A stretch of DNA of 64,000 nt from Pigmentibacter ruber (GTDB lineage: Bacteria > Bdellovibrionota_B > Oligoflexia > Silvanigrellales > Silvanigrellaceae). The notes under the pieces are model-generated. The model was not told where the DNA came from. It ran no database searches and saw only the letters and a list, made by a program, of their open reading frames with translations. Positions 26,228 through 35,342 of the stretch are shown here, in pieces (within the stretch, counting starts at the first letter, position 1; every line of letters begins with the position of its first letter). Made by a program: the position numbers and the translations under genes. The stretch spans positions 124,001-188,000 of the forward strand of contig NZ_WSSC01000002.1 of NCBI RefSeq assembly GCF_009792895.1, in the 5' to 3' direction.

Positions 26228-26995
26228 ATGTCACTATTTGCTCATTTTTCTAATTCAGTAGAGTTTTCTGTAAATTTCTTCAAAACTATAGATCATTCAA
26301 TAAGTATTTCTTTACAGGAAGCAGAAAATATATCTGAGTTAATGCATAGCTTACAAGGTGCATTTTCTGAAACTCTCTATGTTTATTCTCCTGTAGTATC
26401 CTTTCTCCTTGATAAACAGGAAAAAATTTCATTATTATCAATTGGATTAGGTTTGGGTTATATTGAAATTATGGTAGTATCTCAGCTTTTAGCTAGGAAA
26501 AAGTCAATTCTTGACAATGAAGATTTTTGCATACAATCTTTTGAGAGTAATAAAAATTTAATTTGTTTTTTTAAAGATTTTTTTCTAGGGAAAGCAGTTC
26601 CTGTATTATTTGAAGATACTTATAAGGATATTGTTTCTAAAATGGCAGTTTATTATAATCTGGCTGCAATTGATATAATGAATTATATGAAGAAACTAAT
26701 TTTTAATAATAAAATTATTTTAAACAGCAAATTTACAAACGAAACTAAATTGGTAAGACCTGTGAGCGGAGTTTTTTTTGATGCATTTAGTATAAAAAGC
26801 ACGCCAGATTTATGGCAAATAAATGTTATAAAAAATGTTTTACAAGAAAAAAATTTACTAAATTATTGTTGTTTTGCTACATATGCAAGTCGTTCAATAT
26901 TAAAAAAAGAATTAAAAGAATGCAATTTCAAAATAATTCCAAAAGTAGGTTTTTCGGGAAAAAGAGAATGCATTTTTGCAATAAAAGAGATATAG
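26228..26995 (+). CDS. MnmC-like tRNA-modification methyltransferase (MnmC2 domain)
   Basis: 255 residues. The order of motifs fits the methyltransferase half of MnmC: HSLQGAFSETLYVYSPVV (HS..GA..E...VF), a SAM-binding-type GLGLGYIEIM, VFFDAFSIKSTPDLWQ (FLDGF.P..NP.MW), FATYASRSILKKEL (ATYS.A..VR..L) and a closing GFSGKRECIFA (G..KRE). The FAD-dependent oxidase half is absent. It would methylate nm5U34 to mnm5U34 in some tRNAs. Annotation is by pattern, so moderately sure. The yejE gap is 18 bases, with no strong ribosome binding site. Confidence 0.65.
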   Translation: MSLFAHFSNSVEFSVNFFKTIDHSISISLQEAENISELMHSLQGAFSETLYVYSPVVSFLLDKQEKISLLSIGLGLGYIEIMVVSQLLARKKSILDNEDFCIQSFESNKNLICFFKDFFLGKAVPVLFEDTYKDIVSKMAVYYNLAAIDIMNYMKKLIFNNKIILNSKFTNETKLVRPVSGVFFDAFSIKSTPDLWQINVIKNVLQEKNLLNYCCFATYASRSILKKELKECNFKIIPKVGFSGKRECIFAIKEI

Positions 26996-27739
26996 TTAAT
27001 TATTTTTTAAATATTTTTCGATTTTTTTATTTACTAAATAATTTAAATCTACTTTTTTAATACCTCTTTCATAAAGAGGAAAAAATTTATTATTTTTTGT
27101 AAAGCCAACATGAGTTTCTTTGGTTAATTTAAAATCAAGAATTTTAACTTTGTTTTCTAAATTTAATTTTTTTATGATAATAGGATATATTTGTGCATCG
27201 ATAATACCGACATCTACTCTCATTGAAGAAACCATATTTAATATTTTCTCATATACAAAATCTGAAGATGTCACACTAATTTTATTAAAATTTGAGGCTT
27301 CATCAAACTCTTTAGAAATAGAATATCCAGTTCCAAATAGAACTGATAATTTATCCATATCTTTAAAGCTATTAATTTTTTTTGTAAAATTTTTTGAAGC
27401 TACTAGAAAATTACCCCGAGTTCTAATTGATGAACCTAATGAATATTTTTCATCTCTTTCTTTACTATATACCATTGGAATTACAGCATCTACTCTTTGC
27501 ATATCTAAATCATATATGCAACTGTTCCAAGGTTTCATAACATAATTTACTTCAATATTTTGTGTTTGCATAATCTCAGTTAATATTTCAACATCAATTC
27601 CAGCTGGTTTATCATTTATAAAATAAGCAGAAGGTTTAAAATCTTCAAAGCAAACTTTCATAGATTCTGCCTGGATAGGTGTAGCAGCTTTATTGATTAT
27701 TAAAGATATTAAAAAATATATAATTTTTTTTCTCTTCAC
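26996..27739 (-). CDS. Periplasmic amino-acid-binding-type protein (SBP family 3)
   Basis: 247 residues from GTG with AAGGAG upstream. The signal peptide reads MKRKKIIYFLISLIINKAAT. The mature part shows the family-3 order: KVCFEDFKPSAYFINDKPAG, DVEILTEIMQ, a WNSCIYDLDMQRVDAVIPMVYSKER-like segment, and VDVGIIDAQIYP. Related proteins bind polar amino acids or act as ligand-sensing domains. No permease gene is adjacent, so it may feed another transporter. Its stop abuts that of the convergent MnmC-like gene. Confidence 0.75.
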   Translation of the reverse strand: MKRKKIIYFLISLIINKAATPIQAESMKVCFEDFKPSAYFINDKPAGIDVEILTEIMQTQNIEVNYVMKPWNSCIYDLDMQRVDAVIPMVYSKERDEKYSLGSSIRTRGNFLVASKNFTKKINSFKDMDKLSVLFGTGYSISKEFDEASNFNKISVTSSDFVYEKILNMVSSMRVDVGIIDAQIYPIIIKKLNLENKVKILDFKLTKETHVGFTKNNKFFPLYERGIKKVDLNYLVNKKIEKYLKNN

Positions 27740-27806
27740 AAAAACTCCTTAAATTAGTATTTACTCAGTTCAAATAAATTCATACTAATGCCAATCTAAA
27801 ATTATT

Positions 27807-28445
27807 TTAACCTTTTTTCTTTAATTTTCTATCAATACTTATCATCATTGGGGGCTCGACATGCGAATTAAGGAGTTTGATAAAATATTTATTATCACGA
27901 TTATCAATAGATAACCAATTAGTAAAATACTCAATCTTTTGCGGAAGAAAAATTGGAGAACGATCATGGCCTATTTCTTCAATAAATGAACCTGGAGTGG
28001 TGGTTAAAATAGAAAAAGATTCAATCACTTCACCTGTTGTTGGATCAAGCCATTCGTCATATATTGCAGGAACAAAAATACATTCAGAGAAGCTAAATTT
28101 TATCATGTTTCCAGCATATTTTCCTTCATAAATTGGTTCAATAAAGTCTGTTATCGGCACAAGGCAGTGATTTAATAAAAATGGTTTTTTCCATGTTGGT
28201 TTAGTTAAAACTGTTTCAATCCTAGCATTATGAGTAGAAAATTTTGGTTTTTTTACTTTGGACCAAGAAGGAATGAGGGAAAAATTAAAAAGTTCCAGCG
28301 TAAATCTTTTATTCTTACTTATAATGACAGGTGATTTTAAATGTGGTAGTATTCTCTCTCTCCAATGTATGTTACCAAGTTCTAATGAAAATATCGCTAA
28401 AGATTTTCTAAACTTTATTTGTTCAACCTGAAATTGAGCGCACAT
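27807..28445 (-). CDS. yedK: SOS response-associated protein YedK (HMCES/SRAP family)
   Basis: 212 residues. The mature N-terminal Cys2 (MCAQF) that forms a thiazolidine link with abasic sites is present. THNARIETVLTKPTWKKPF carries the conserved Asn and Arg, CLVPITDFIEP the catalytic-type Glu, and EEIGHDRSPIFL the conserved His. The family crosslinks to abasic sites in single-stranded DNA and protects them during replication. The usual MCGRF is here MCAQF and the usual FYEW is FIEP, so substrate details may differ. Confidence 0.8.
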   Translation of the reverse strand: MCAQFQVEQIKFRKSLAIFSLELGNIHWRERILPHLKSPVIISKNKRFTLELFNFSLIPSWSKVKKPKFSTHNARIETVLTKPTWKKPFLLNHCLVPITDFIEPIYEGKYAGNMIKFSFSECIFVPAIYDEWLDPTTGEVIESFSILTTTPGSFIEEIGHDRSPIFLPQKIEYFTNWLSIDNRDNKYFIKLLNSHVEPPMMISIDRKLKKKG

Positions 28446-28524
28446 TTTTGGCCTTTATAAACTTAAAATGTTTTATTTATAGACTACTTAAAATTTTAAG
28501 CAATGTAAATTGAAAGGATAAATC

Positions 28525-29067
28525 ATGGAACAACCCATAGTATTGTTTCCAATAAAATTAAGTAATGCAGAAATAAGAATTGCTAAAACTGAGGAACTTC
28601 CTCAAGTATTTGAAATGGGATTTGATGAATGGGGTGAAGGAAAAACTCTACCAGAACATATTCAAGCCTGTTATGAATCAAAAAAATATCGTAAAGGAAT
28701 TCGTTACGTTTTGGTAAATCAAAATAAACAAATAGTATCCTCACTCATGTGCTATGAATATCAATTAAATTCAGGCCAAAAAATTATAGGTATTGGAACT
28801 GTTTGCACAAAGATGAATGAAAGAAAAAAAGGATATGCCGGTTTATTATTAAATGGGGTTACAGAAACTTATATTGAGTTAAATAATTATTCTTCATTTG
28901 TATTATTTTCTGATATAAATCCAGCTTATTATGAAAAATTTGGTTTTCATCCATTACCAATGGAATTACAAAAATATTCTAAATCGGTTTTTATGATAAA
29001 ATGTACGGCAGAATTTTATAGCAAAATAGTAGAAGATTTATTGCAAACAGAAATTGCTTATTTTTAG
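28525..29067 (+). CDS. GNAT-family N-acetyltransferase
   Basis: 180 residues. A GNAT fold is suggested by EIRIAKTEELPQVFEMGFDEW at the start, the central IGIGTVCTKMNERKKGYAGLLLN (acetyl-CoA-binding R/K-x-x-G-x-A/G pattern in KKGYAG at about 108-113) and NPAYYEKFGFHPLP near the C-terminus. Substrate unknown. Divergent from yedK. Confidence 0.75.
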   Translation: MEQPIVLFPIKLSNAEIRIAKTEELPQVFEMGFDEWGEGKTLPEHIQACYESKKYRKGIRYVLVNQNKQIVSSLMCYEYQLNSGQKIIGIGTVCTKMNERKKGYAGLLLNGVTETYIELNNYSSFVLFSDINPAYYEKFGFHPLPMELQKYSKSVFMIKCTAEFYSKIVEDLLQTEIAYF

Positions 29068-29158
29068 GATTAACAATATTTTAAAAAAAATGAAAATAAT
29101 AATTGTTTCTTTTTAAAATTATATAAAAATATTTAATTTGCTATGGAAGGCATTACAA

Positions 29159-29902
29159 ATGAAGACTAATTTTATATTAGGAGTTTTAGGGTTTTTGGCA
29201 AGTATTCCTAGTTTTGCTCTAGCAGGTGAGTGGACAAGGGTAGATAGTCGTTCTATTAAGTTTTCAGGCGAAATAACTTCAGGTGATAAAGTAAATTTAC
29301 TGCGTGTGTTAAAAAGAACAGATAAAAGACTTTATCTAAATTCAGAAGGAGGTGATGCTGAAGAAGCTTTAAAGATTGCTAAAATCTTGTTATCCTATCG
29401 CCTGCACATAATTGTAGATGGTTACTGTGCCTCGTCCTGTGCAAATTATTTATTTACGGCTGGAAATATAAAAGAAATTCGTAATGGTTGGGTTGGATTT
29501 CACGGGAATATGGTATCCCTTTATAAGGAAACAAATAATAAAATTAAAACAATGAATGATTTTACTTCTATAAGGTATCCAGATGGTATAGGAAATATGT
29601 CAAACCAAGATCTCACGGATTCATATACAATATTTTCAAATTCTCTTTTTAATGCAATGGTTTCAGATCATAATTATTTTAATACTCTTGGTATAAAACA
29701 AGAATTTTTTGATTTAAGTTTTCAAAATGATAAAGGATTGAATGATGGAAATTTTTATGAATTCTTATTACCTTCTCCTCAAACATTTGCAAAATACGGC
29801 TTTAAAAATGTTAAAGGGCAACAAAAATTTAAACAAGAGTCTGTTTCTTACAGTGATGACTCTAATAATGAAGTTAATGGATTAAGATTTATCTACAAGT
29901 AA
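29159..29902 (+). CDS. Secreted ClpP/crotonase-fold protein
   Basis: 247 residues from ATG 29159, supported by GGAAGG 8 bases upstream; a start 21 bases earlier lacks one. The signal peptide is MKTNFILGVLGFLASIPSFALA. The ClpP-like core reads SGEITSGDKVNLL, LNSEGGDAEEALKIAKIL, IIVDGYCASSCANYLFTAG and GWVGFHGN; the Ser in ASSCA corresponds to the nucleophile of periplasmic ClpP-like proteins, and HG may supply the His. It is probably a periplasmic hydrolase or a pseudo-enzyme; no substrate can be proposed. Confidence 0.65.
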   Translation: MKTNFILGVLGFLASIPSFALAGEWTRVDSRSIKFSGEITSGDKVNLLRVLKRTDKRLYLNSEGGDAEEALKIAKILLSYRLHIIVDGYCASSCANYLFTAGNIKEIRNGWVGFHGNMVSLYKETNNKIKTMNDFTSIRYPDGIGNMSNQDLTDSYTIFSNSLFNAMVSDHNYFNTLGIKQEFFDLSFQNDKGLNDGNFYEFLLPSPQTFAKYGFKNVKGQQKFKQESVSYSDDSNNEVNGLRFIYK

Positions 29903-29908
29903 ATTTTT

Positions 29909-31348
29909 TTAAAAAAGCCAACCGATTTTAATAATATTCCAAAATGGCAAAGTTTTACTTCTAAAATAATCACCTATGTTATCTCTTACTTGCCGTTGAA
30001 AATCATAAAAAGCATATGAATTATAAACCGCATTGATTTGATTTTGGTCTGTAGCGAGAACCTGCGCATTAAAGTCTTCAGATCCTGATTGTACTGGAAT
30101 TTGTACGCCAAGTTCGGTACCTATGCTTAACCCACTTTTACTTACGAATAACCAACCAAACTGTGGCGTAACATAAGTAGTATTAATTTTTAAATAGGCT
30201 CTTAAAGGTATACAAGTTCCGCCAAAATTTGAAATGTATTCACATGCATCTATCCTTGCATCAACTTTTCTGTTTCCATATGCTGCACCAATAAAAAATG
30301 AACCAAAAAAAGGATAAATAACAGCTCTAACTTCAAAATGGGAAATATCTGCTTGTGTACTTTGAATTGGAGTATTATTGTTATTATTATCTATTCTATC
30401 TGAAAGTTGAGGATAATTTTTTAAATTAAAATTTTGTATCCCACCTATGTTTGCGCTTAAACCAAGAAAATGGAATAACCTTGATTCAAGTCCAAATGAA
30501 AAGAAATTGAACATACCGGCACTGAAAGTGGGGCCTATTCTAAAATACTCTGTATCATCATCTGCGTCATCATTTTTATTCTTAGCTGCAGCTTCTTTCA
30601 CTGGTGGCACCACTGGTGGTGGAACGATATTACCTTGTTGTTTACTTTTTTCATCTTTTTGTTCTTGCTGATTCTCATCTTCTAAAGGAGGAGGATTTTC
30701 AAATCCTTCTGGAATTTCTACTTTTAATGATTGTATGAGTTCTGGAGTTACAGGTTCTGGTGGAGGTGGAGGTTCATTTCCAACTATTTTTCCCCATTGA
30801 TTTTCACTTACTTCCTGAATAATATCAGGTTGTGCTGGGTTACTGAGTTCAACTTTCCCAGTAGTAACTACTAATTGTGTTTCTCCCGTTTCTGGCGCAA
30901 CAATAAACCCACCCGTACCACGCACTCCCATTACTGCATTATTTGTTTTGTATTTTACATCATTTTGGACAGTTTTGTCAGGTTTGACAAAGAAACGTAT
31001 TTTTCCTTTAATATCTTCAAAAACACCTTTTAAACTTTTTTTCTCACTTTCTAAATTAACAGTATATTCTTTTATTTTTAATTCAGATTTTTCATAGAGA
31101 ATTATATCTGCACCATCATAAAAAAGAATTTTAACAATCGTATTTTCTCCAGTTTTTATCACATCTGTTGGATGTATAAGATCGCCTCTTTTAACAGGCA
31201 CCATTTCTTTGCCAACTATAAATTCAGCTTTTCCTACAATATTTTCAATTTTTCCAACTTCATCATCAGTAGCAAAAGCTGCTTTCGGAAAAAGAAAAAT
31301 ACAAAAAAATAAAGTTAAGAATTTTACTTTAAGCAATTTTTTCTCCAA
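29909..31348 (-). CDS. FecR-domain protein with C-terminal outer-membrane barrel
   Basis: 479 residues with signal peptide (LTLFFCIFLFPKAAFA). A FecR-type domain spans about 30-190 (VKRGDLIHPTDVIKTGENT ... NNAVMGVRGTGGFIV ... VVTTGKVEL). It is joined by a proline- and glutamine-rich linker (200-265, with PPPPPEPVTPE and VVPPV) to a ~200-residue beta-rich region ending in an aromatic (IIKIGWLF), typical of outer-membrane barrels. This fusion probably places the FecR domain in the periplasm attached to a barrel. It overlaps the end of the chemoreceptor gene by 20 bases. Confidence 0.75.
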   Translation of the reverse strand: MEKKLLKVKFLTLFFCIFLFPKAAFATDDEVGKIENIVGKAEFIVGKEMVPVKRGDLIHPTDVIKTGENTIVKILFYDGADIILYEKSELKIKEYTVNLESEKKSLKGVFEDIKGKIRFFVKPDKTVQNDVKYKTNNAVMGVRGTGGFIVAPETGETQLVVTTGKVELSNPAQPDIIQEVSENQWGKIVGNEPPPPPEPVTPELIQSLKVEIPEGFENPPPLEDENQQEQKDEKSKQQGNIVPPPVVPPVKEAAAKNKNDDADDDTEYFRIGPTFSAGMFNFFSFGLESRLFHFLGLSANIGGIQNFNLKNYPQLSDRIDNNNNNTPIQSTQADISHFEVRAVIYPFFGSFFIGAAYGNRKVDARIDACEYISNFGGTCIPLRAYLKINTTYVTPQFGWLFVSKSGLSIGTELGVQIPVQSGSEDFNAQVLATDQNQINAVYNSYAFYDFQRQVRDNIGDYFRSKTLPFWNIIKIGWLF

Positions 31349-32813
31349 ATACGATATTTTTAGTCTTTTTAGTGATATCTTTTAAATCTTCACTTAAGAT
31401 AAGAATGCTTTTAGAAGCCTCAATAGATTTATCAGCGCTTTCTTGGTTTTTAATTGCGGATTGATCAATTTTAGACATGGCTTCAGAAATATGTTTCACA
31501 CCAATTTCTTGTTCCTTTGTGGCTTCAGTGATTTGTGTCATTTGAGTCTGAATTTCATTTACATCATGAATTATTTTGTTAAAAATGCTTGATACTACTT
31601 GTGTTCTATTTTGCCCTTCTGCAACACGGCTTACAGTTAATTCAAGAATATTTTTTACATTAACTCTGCTTTTGTCTAGGAGTTCCCTTATTTCATTTGA
31701 TGACTTGCCACTTGTTTTTGCTAAGTTCCCTACTTCTTCAGCAACAACGGCAAAACCTTTTCCGTATTCACCAGCTCTTGCTGATTCTATAGAAGCATTG
31801 AGCGATAAAAGTTCAGTTTTTGAAACAATATCATTAATAACCATTGCTTTATTTTCAATTTGAATAATGATCTCTTCAATTTCTGAAAGTTTTTGACTTG
31901 CCTCTTGAATGGCGGCCATAGAAGAAACCATATCATTTACAGCTTGGTTGCCTTCTTCTGTTTGTTGACTAATGGTTTTAGATAATTCTTCTGAATTATG
32001 TGTAAGTGTTGAAGTTCTAGCAATCATACTTGTTACCTCTTCTATAGCTGCAGCGGTTTCTTGGATAGAATTTGCTTGTGCTTTTGAAGATTTTCCAACA
32101 TTTTCACTCATTAAAGTTAAATATTGTGATTTTTGTTCCATGTCATTAGACGATTGATTTAACATACTTGTGAGTTTAGTGAGTGGAATAGAGATAAAAT
32201 TTGCTAAAATTAGTCCTCCCCCTGTTAAAAGAACGGCTAATATAATGCAGATAGATCCTTCAACAATGAAATTCTTTCTTTTTTGCCTATCTACATCGTC
32301 TATATATATGCCAGTACCAACATACCAGTTCCATTCAGGTATTGTACGCAAGTAAGTTAATTTAGGAAAATCACCCTCTGAACCAGGTTTAGTTGTAAAG
32401 TAACTTAAGAATTCCCCCTGTTTTTTGCTTTGGAGAATTTCAACAAACATTTTATATTGTGTAGAGTTTTGAACGACTCCATCATCTTTGGGACGTTTAG
32501 GGTTTATGATTTGTCTTCTTTCTTCGTCTCCAACAAAAAAATAGTTATCTCCATCATATCTTGCAGCATTTAATGCAATTTTTATTGCATTTACAGCTTC
32601 TTCTTTCGATATTTTACCTTCTTTTGTTAGGTCTACATATTTGTAAATAAGGTTTGCTGCAGAATCTGTTAGATTTCTAATTTGAGTCCTTTTTTCTTCC
32701 ATCATTCTTTCTATTGATTCATTGCCTAAATAAACCAGAGTGATGGTAAAAATAATTACAATTAAGATATTCCAAAACACCATTTTTTGCTTAATGCTCA
32801 ATTTTTTCAGCAT
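31329..32813 (-). CDS. Methyl-accepting chemotaxis protein with single Cache sensor
   Basis: 494 residues. TM1 is about 12-30 (WNILIVIIFTITLVYLG). A periplasmic single Cache domain covers 35-185 (RYDGDNYFFVGDEERRQI ... YLRTIPEWNWYVGTGIYIDD) and TM2 about 190-212. There is a short linker, then the MA signalling domain with the hairpin tip region GFAVVAEEVGNLAKTSGKSS around 350-370. Consensus tips read EVRNLAxRS. It sends ligand information to CheA. The 3' end overlaps the FecR-barrel gene, so both are one operon. Confidence 0.88.
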   Translation of the reverse strand: MLKKLSIKQKMVFWNILIVIIFTITLVYLGNESIERMMEEKRTQIRNLTDSAANLIYKYVDLTKEGKISKEEAVNAIKIALNAARYDGDNYFFVGDEERRQIINPKRPKDDGVVQNSTQYKMFVEILQSKKQGEFLSYFTTKPGSEGDFPKLTYLRTIPEWNWYVGTGIYIDDVDRQKRKNFIVEGSICIILAVLLTGGGLILANFISIPLTKLTSMLNQSSNDMEQKSQYLTLMSENVGKSSKAQANSIQETAAAIEEVTSMIARTSTLTHNSEELSKTISQQTEEGNQAVNDMVSSMAAIQEASQKLSEIEEIIIQIENKAMVINDIVSKTELLSLNASIESARAGEYGKGFAVVAEEVGNLAKTSGKSSNEIRELLDKSRVNVKNILELTVSRVAEGQNRTQVVSSIFNKIIHDVNEIQTQMTQITEATKEQEIGVKHISEAMSKIDQSAIKNQESADKSIEASKSILILSEDLKDITKKTKNIVFGEKIA

Positions 32814-32967
32814 AGTAAGATATTCTTTCAGATTTGATATTTGTATTTCACAATCTAATATTAATATCTATACAAAACTTTGGGTATTCAAATTTTTGTC
32901 ATATGCATAGACAAAAGAACAATTCAATTTTTAAAATAGCTTAGAAGTAAGAGGAAATAATTTTCAT

Positions 32968-34791
32968 TCAAATTTTTGTCATATCGACAAGATATTTCAC
33001 TCTTTTATTAGTTAAATCTTTAGTATATGGGGTAAGATATTTTGGGTGAAATGGGATAGAGTCTAACGAACTTTCAAATATAATCTTTTGTTTTAAATTA
33101 GTGTTTAATTGCTTAATCTTCCAGTTTTTTTCTAACTGAAAATTGATTTCTTTTATATCTTTTACTTTTTTTATTATTATGTCACGGTATAATTCAGTAG
33201 TATCATAAATTATTTTGAGTTTTGTAACATTTGGAAAATTACCACCACCAGCCGCACGATAGTTATTTGTTACTATAGCAAACTTTTGTAATTTTTTAAT
33301 TTCTTTATCTTGATATTTTAAATTTACAATCCTATTTCCAATAGGCTGGGATACATCTATTTCATAAGTTAATCCATAAATGCAATCAAAATTAAAACTT
33401 GGAAATAAAGGATTTATAATATTTATTTCATCTGCATCATTATTTTTGATTTGTTGAAAAGATTGACAACTAAATTCTAACCAGTCTTTTAATTGACTTT
33501 TATTAATTAATAAAACTTTAACTTCGTTATCATAAGGGTATAAATTGCAGATATCTTTTATAGCTAAATCGCCTTTTGAAATATTAATATAAGCTGAACC
33601 ATGTGAGCCTGTATTTAAAGGTGCAAAAGAACAAATAACAGGAAGATCCTTCCATTTTGTTTCTGCTAATTTATTTTTTACGTATTCTTGTGCAATTTTT
33701 TGAATAAATTGAGATGCATAAGAAGATTCAAGAGTAGAAAACCAGGAATGAAAATGTAGTTGAGTTTTTCCAACTTTAGCACGAATATAATCTAATACTT
33801 TTACATGATGATTTGCCACTAAAGAAACAATTTTTGAGTCTTCCTCGACACTTCTTACACTTGGAAGTTCAGTAAAAGTTTCTTTAATTTTCCATCCTTT
33901 TTTAAACTTTTCAAGTTTAAAGATGATAACACCTAAATGACTTCCTAAAGCACCAGGCATGACAACAGGTTTGTTATTAATTTTTCCTGTTAGATTATCA
34001 ATTTTAAATTTTTCTTTTTGATCATAAACCTTTCCTCCAGGAAAAATGTTATGGGCATGTCCAGAAAAAATAGCATCAATTTCTTTAATTTTACTTAATT
34101 TATAAACAGCATTTTCAGAATTTTTAATATACTTAACAGGTAATATACCACTATGTGCTAAAGCAATAACAATATCTGCACCGGCTTTTTTTAATTCTTT
34201 AGCTGTTTTAGTGGCTGCATCTACTATATCATCTATAACAATTTTATTTTCTAAAATATGCTTATCCCAAATTAATATTTGTGGAGGTGCTGTTCCTAAA
34301 AAACCAATATTAATTTTGTCATTTACATTAAAATTTTTTTCAATAATTAAAGATTTTGGATAAAGGGGATCTCCTTTTAAATCTTTATTTTTAGAGTTTT
34401 TTAAAAATATATTTGAATTAATATAAGGAAATTTAGCTTGATTTGTTACTTTTTTTAAAAATTCAATTCCATAATTAAAATCATGATTTCCTAAAGTTGC
34501 AATGTCATACTCTAGAAAATTCATAACCTCTATGATGGGATGAATTGTTTTTTCATTTATTATCTTAAACTGCTTTAAATAATCTGATAAGGCATTCCCT
34601 TGGATGAGATCACCGTTATCAACAAGCAATGAATGCGGGAAAAGTTTACGGTATTTTTTTATCAGGCTTGCAGTTTTAGCAAGACCAAAAAAATCAGACT
34701 TTTTGTCACTATAATAATCATATGGAAGAATACTACAGTGTAAGTCTGATGTCTCTAAAATGGCCAATTGATAACAATTGGATGAGGTCAT
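32968..34791 (-). CDS. Bifunctional 5'-nucleotidase/2',3'-cyclic phosphodiesterase family protein (UshA/CpdB-like)
   Basis: 607 residues. The metallophosphoesterase half shows LETSDLHCSILPYDYY, LLVDNGDLIQGN, ATLGNHDFNYGIEF, VIALAHSG and FSGHAHNIFPGG, i.e. all metal-binding motifs. The C-terminal nucleotide-binding half shows APLNTGSHGSAYINISKGD, LYPYDNEVKVLLI and NNYRAAGGGNFP. Family members hydrolyse nucleotides or 2',3'-cyclic nucleotides, normally in the periplasm, but this product lacks any signal peptide. Its start codon overlaps the infC stop by four bases (ATGA), implying translational coupling. Confidence 0.85.
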   Translation of the reverse strand: MTSSNCYQLAILETSDLHCSILPYDYYSDKKSDFFGLAKTASLIKKYRKLFPHSLLVDNGDLIQGNALSDYLKQFKIINEKTIHPIIEVMNFLEYDIATLGNHDFNYGIEFLKKVTNQAKFPYINSNIFLKNSKNKDLKGDPLYPKSLIIEKNFNVNDKINIGFLGTAPPQILIWDKHILENKIVIDDIVDAATKTAKELKKAGADIVIALAHSGILPVKYIKNSENAVYKLSKIKEIDAIFSGHAHNIFPGGKVYDQKEKFKIDNLTGKINNKPVVMPGALGSHLGVIIFKLEKFKKGWKIKETFTELPSVRSVEEDSKIVSLVANHHVKVLDYIRAKVGKTQLHFHSWFSTLESSYASQFIQKIAQEYVKNKLAETKWKDLPVICSFAPLNTGSHGSAYINISKGDLAIKDICNLYPYDNEVKVLLINKSQLKDWLEFSCQSFQQIKNNDADEINIINPLFPSFNFDCIYGLTYEIDVSQPIGNRIVNLKYQDKEIKKLQKFAIVTNNYRAAGGGNFPNVTKLKIIYDTTELYRDIIIKKVKDIKEINFQLEKNWKIKQLNTNLKQKIIFESSLDSIPFHPKYLTPYTKDLTNKRVKYLVDMTKI

Positions 34792-35342
34792 ACCTTTTCG
34801 CTTTTTGGTAGAAGTGTTACAACAAGTCTACGGCCTTCCAAACGTGGTGCTGATTCCTGTACAACAATATCTTCTAAACCGGCCATAAGTTCTTGAAGAG
34901 CTTTATAACCTAGATCTACGTGAGACATTTCACGCCCTCTAAATTTTACCCCAACACGGACACGAGCTTTTTCGGCAATCCATCTCTTAATGTGATTTTG
35001 CTTTGTTTCTATATCATGTCTTTCTGTATTAGGAGTCAAATTTATTTCTTTAACTTCTATAACTACTTGTTTTTTCTTTGCTTCTTGAGCTTTCTTGCTC
35101 TGCTGATATTTAAACTTACCATAGTCAATTAAGCGGCACACAGGTGGTTTTGCGTCAGGTGAAACTTCAACTAAGTCTAGCCCTAACTCTTCCGCTCTTG
35201 AAAGAGCTTCACGGATGGGTAATACGCCTACTTGCTCTCCAGTATCGGAAATAAGGCGAACTTCTGGTGCTTTAATTCTGTCATTGATTCTAGGGCCATC
35301 TTGGGTGGGGGTACGAGATTGTTGGTTTCCCATTGGACGCAT
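34788..35342 (-). CDS. infC: Translation initiation factor IF-3
   Basis: 184 residues from ATG 35342, chosen for AAGGAG 12 bases upstream. The frame stays open to a TTG at 35414 that lacks a ribosome binding site. The N-terminal domain starts GPRINDRIKAPEVRLISDTG, followed by EALSRAEELGLDLVEVSPDA and PPVCRLIDYGKFKYQQSKK; the C-terminal domain has VKEINLTPNTERHDIETK and VRVGVKFRGREMSHVDLG. IF-3 binds the 30S subunit and checks initiator tRNA and start codon. rpmI and rplT, its usual partners, do not follow; a phosphoesterase gene does. Confidence 0.93.
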   Translation of the reverse strand: MRPMGNQQSRTPTQDGPRINDRIKAPEVRLISDTGEQVGVLPIREALSRAEELGLDLVEVSPDAKPPVCRLIDYGKFKYQQSKKAQEAKKKQVVIEVKEINLTPNTERHDIETKQNHIKRWIAEKARVRVGVKFRGREMSHVDLGYKALQELMAGLEDIVVQESAPRLEGRRLVVTLLPKSEKV

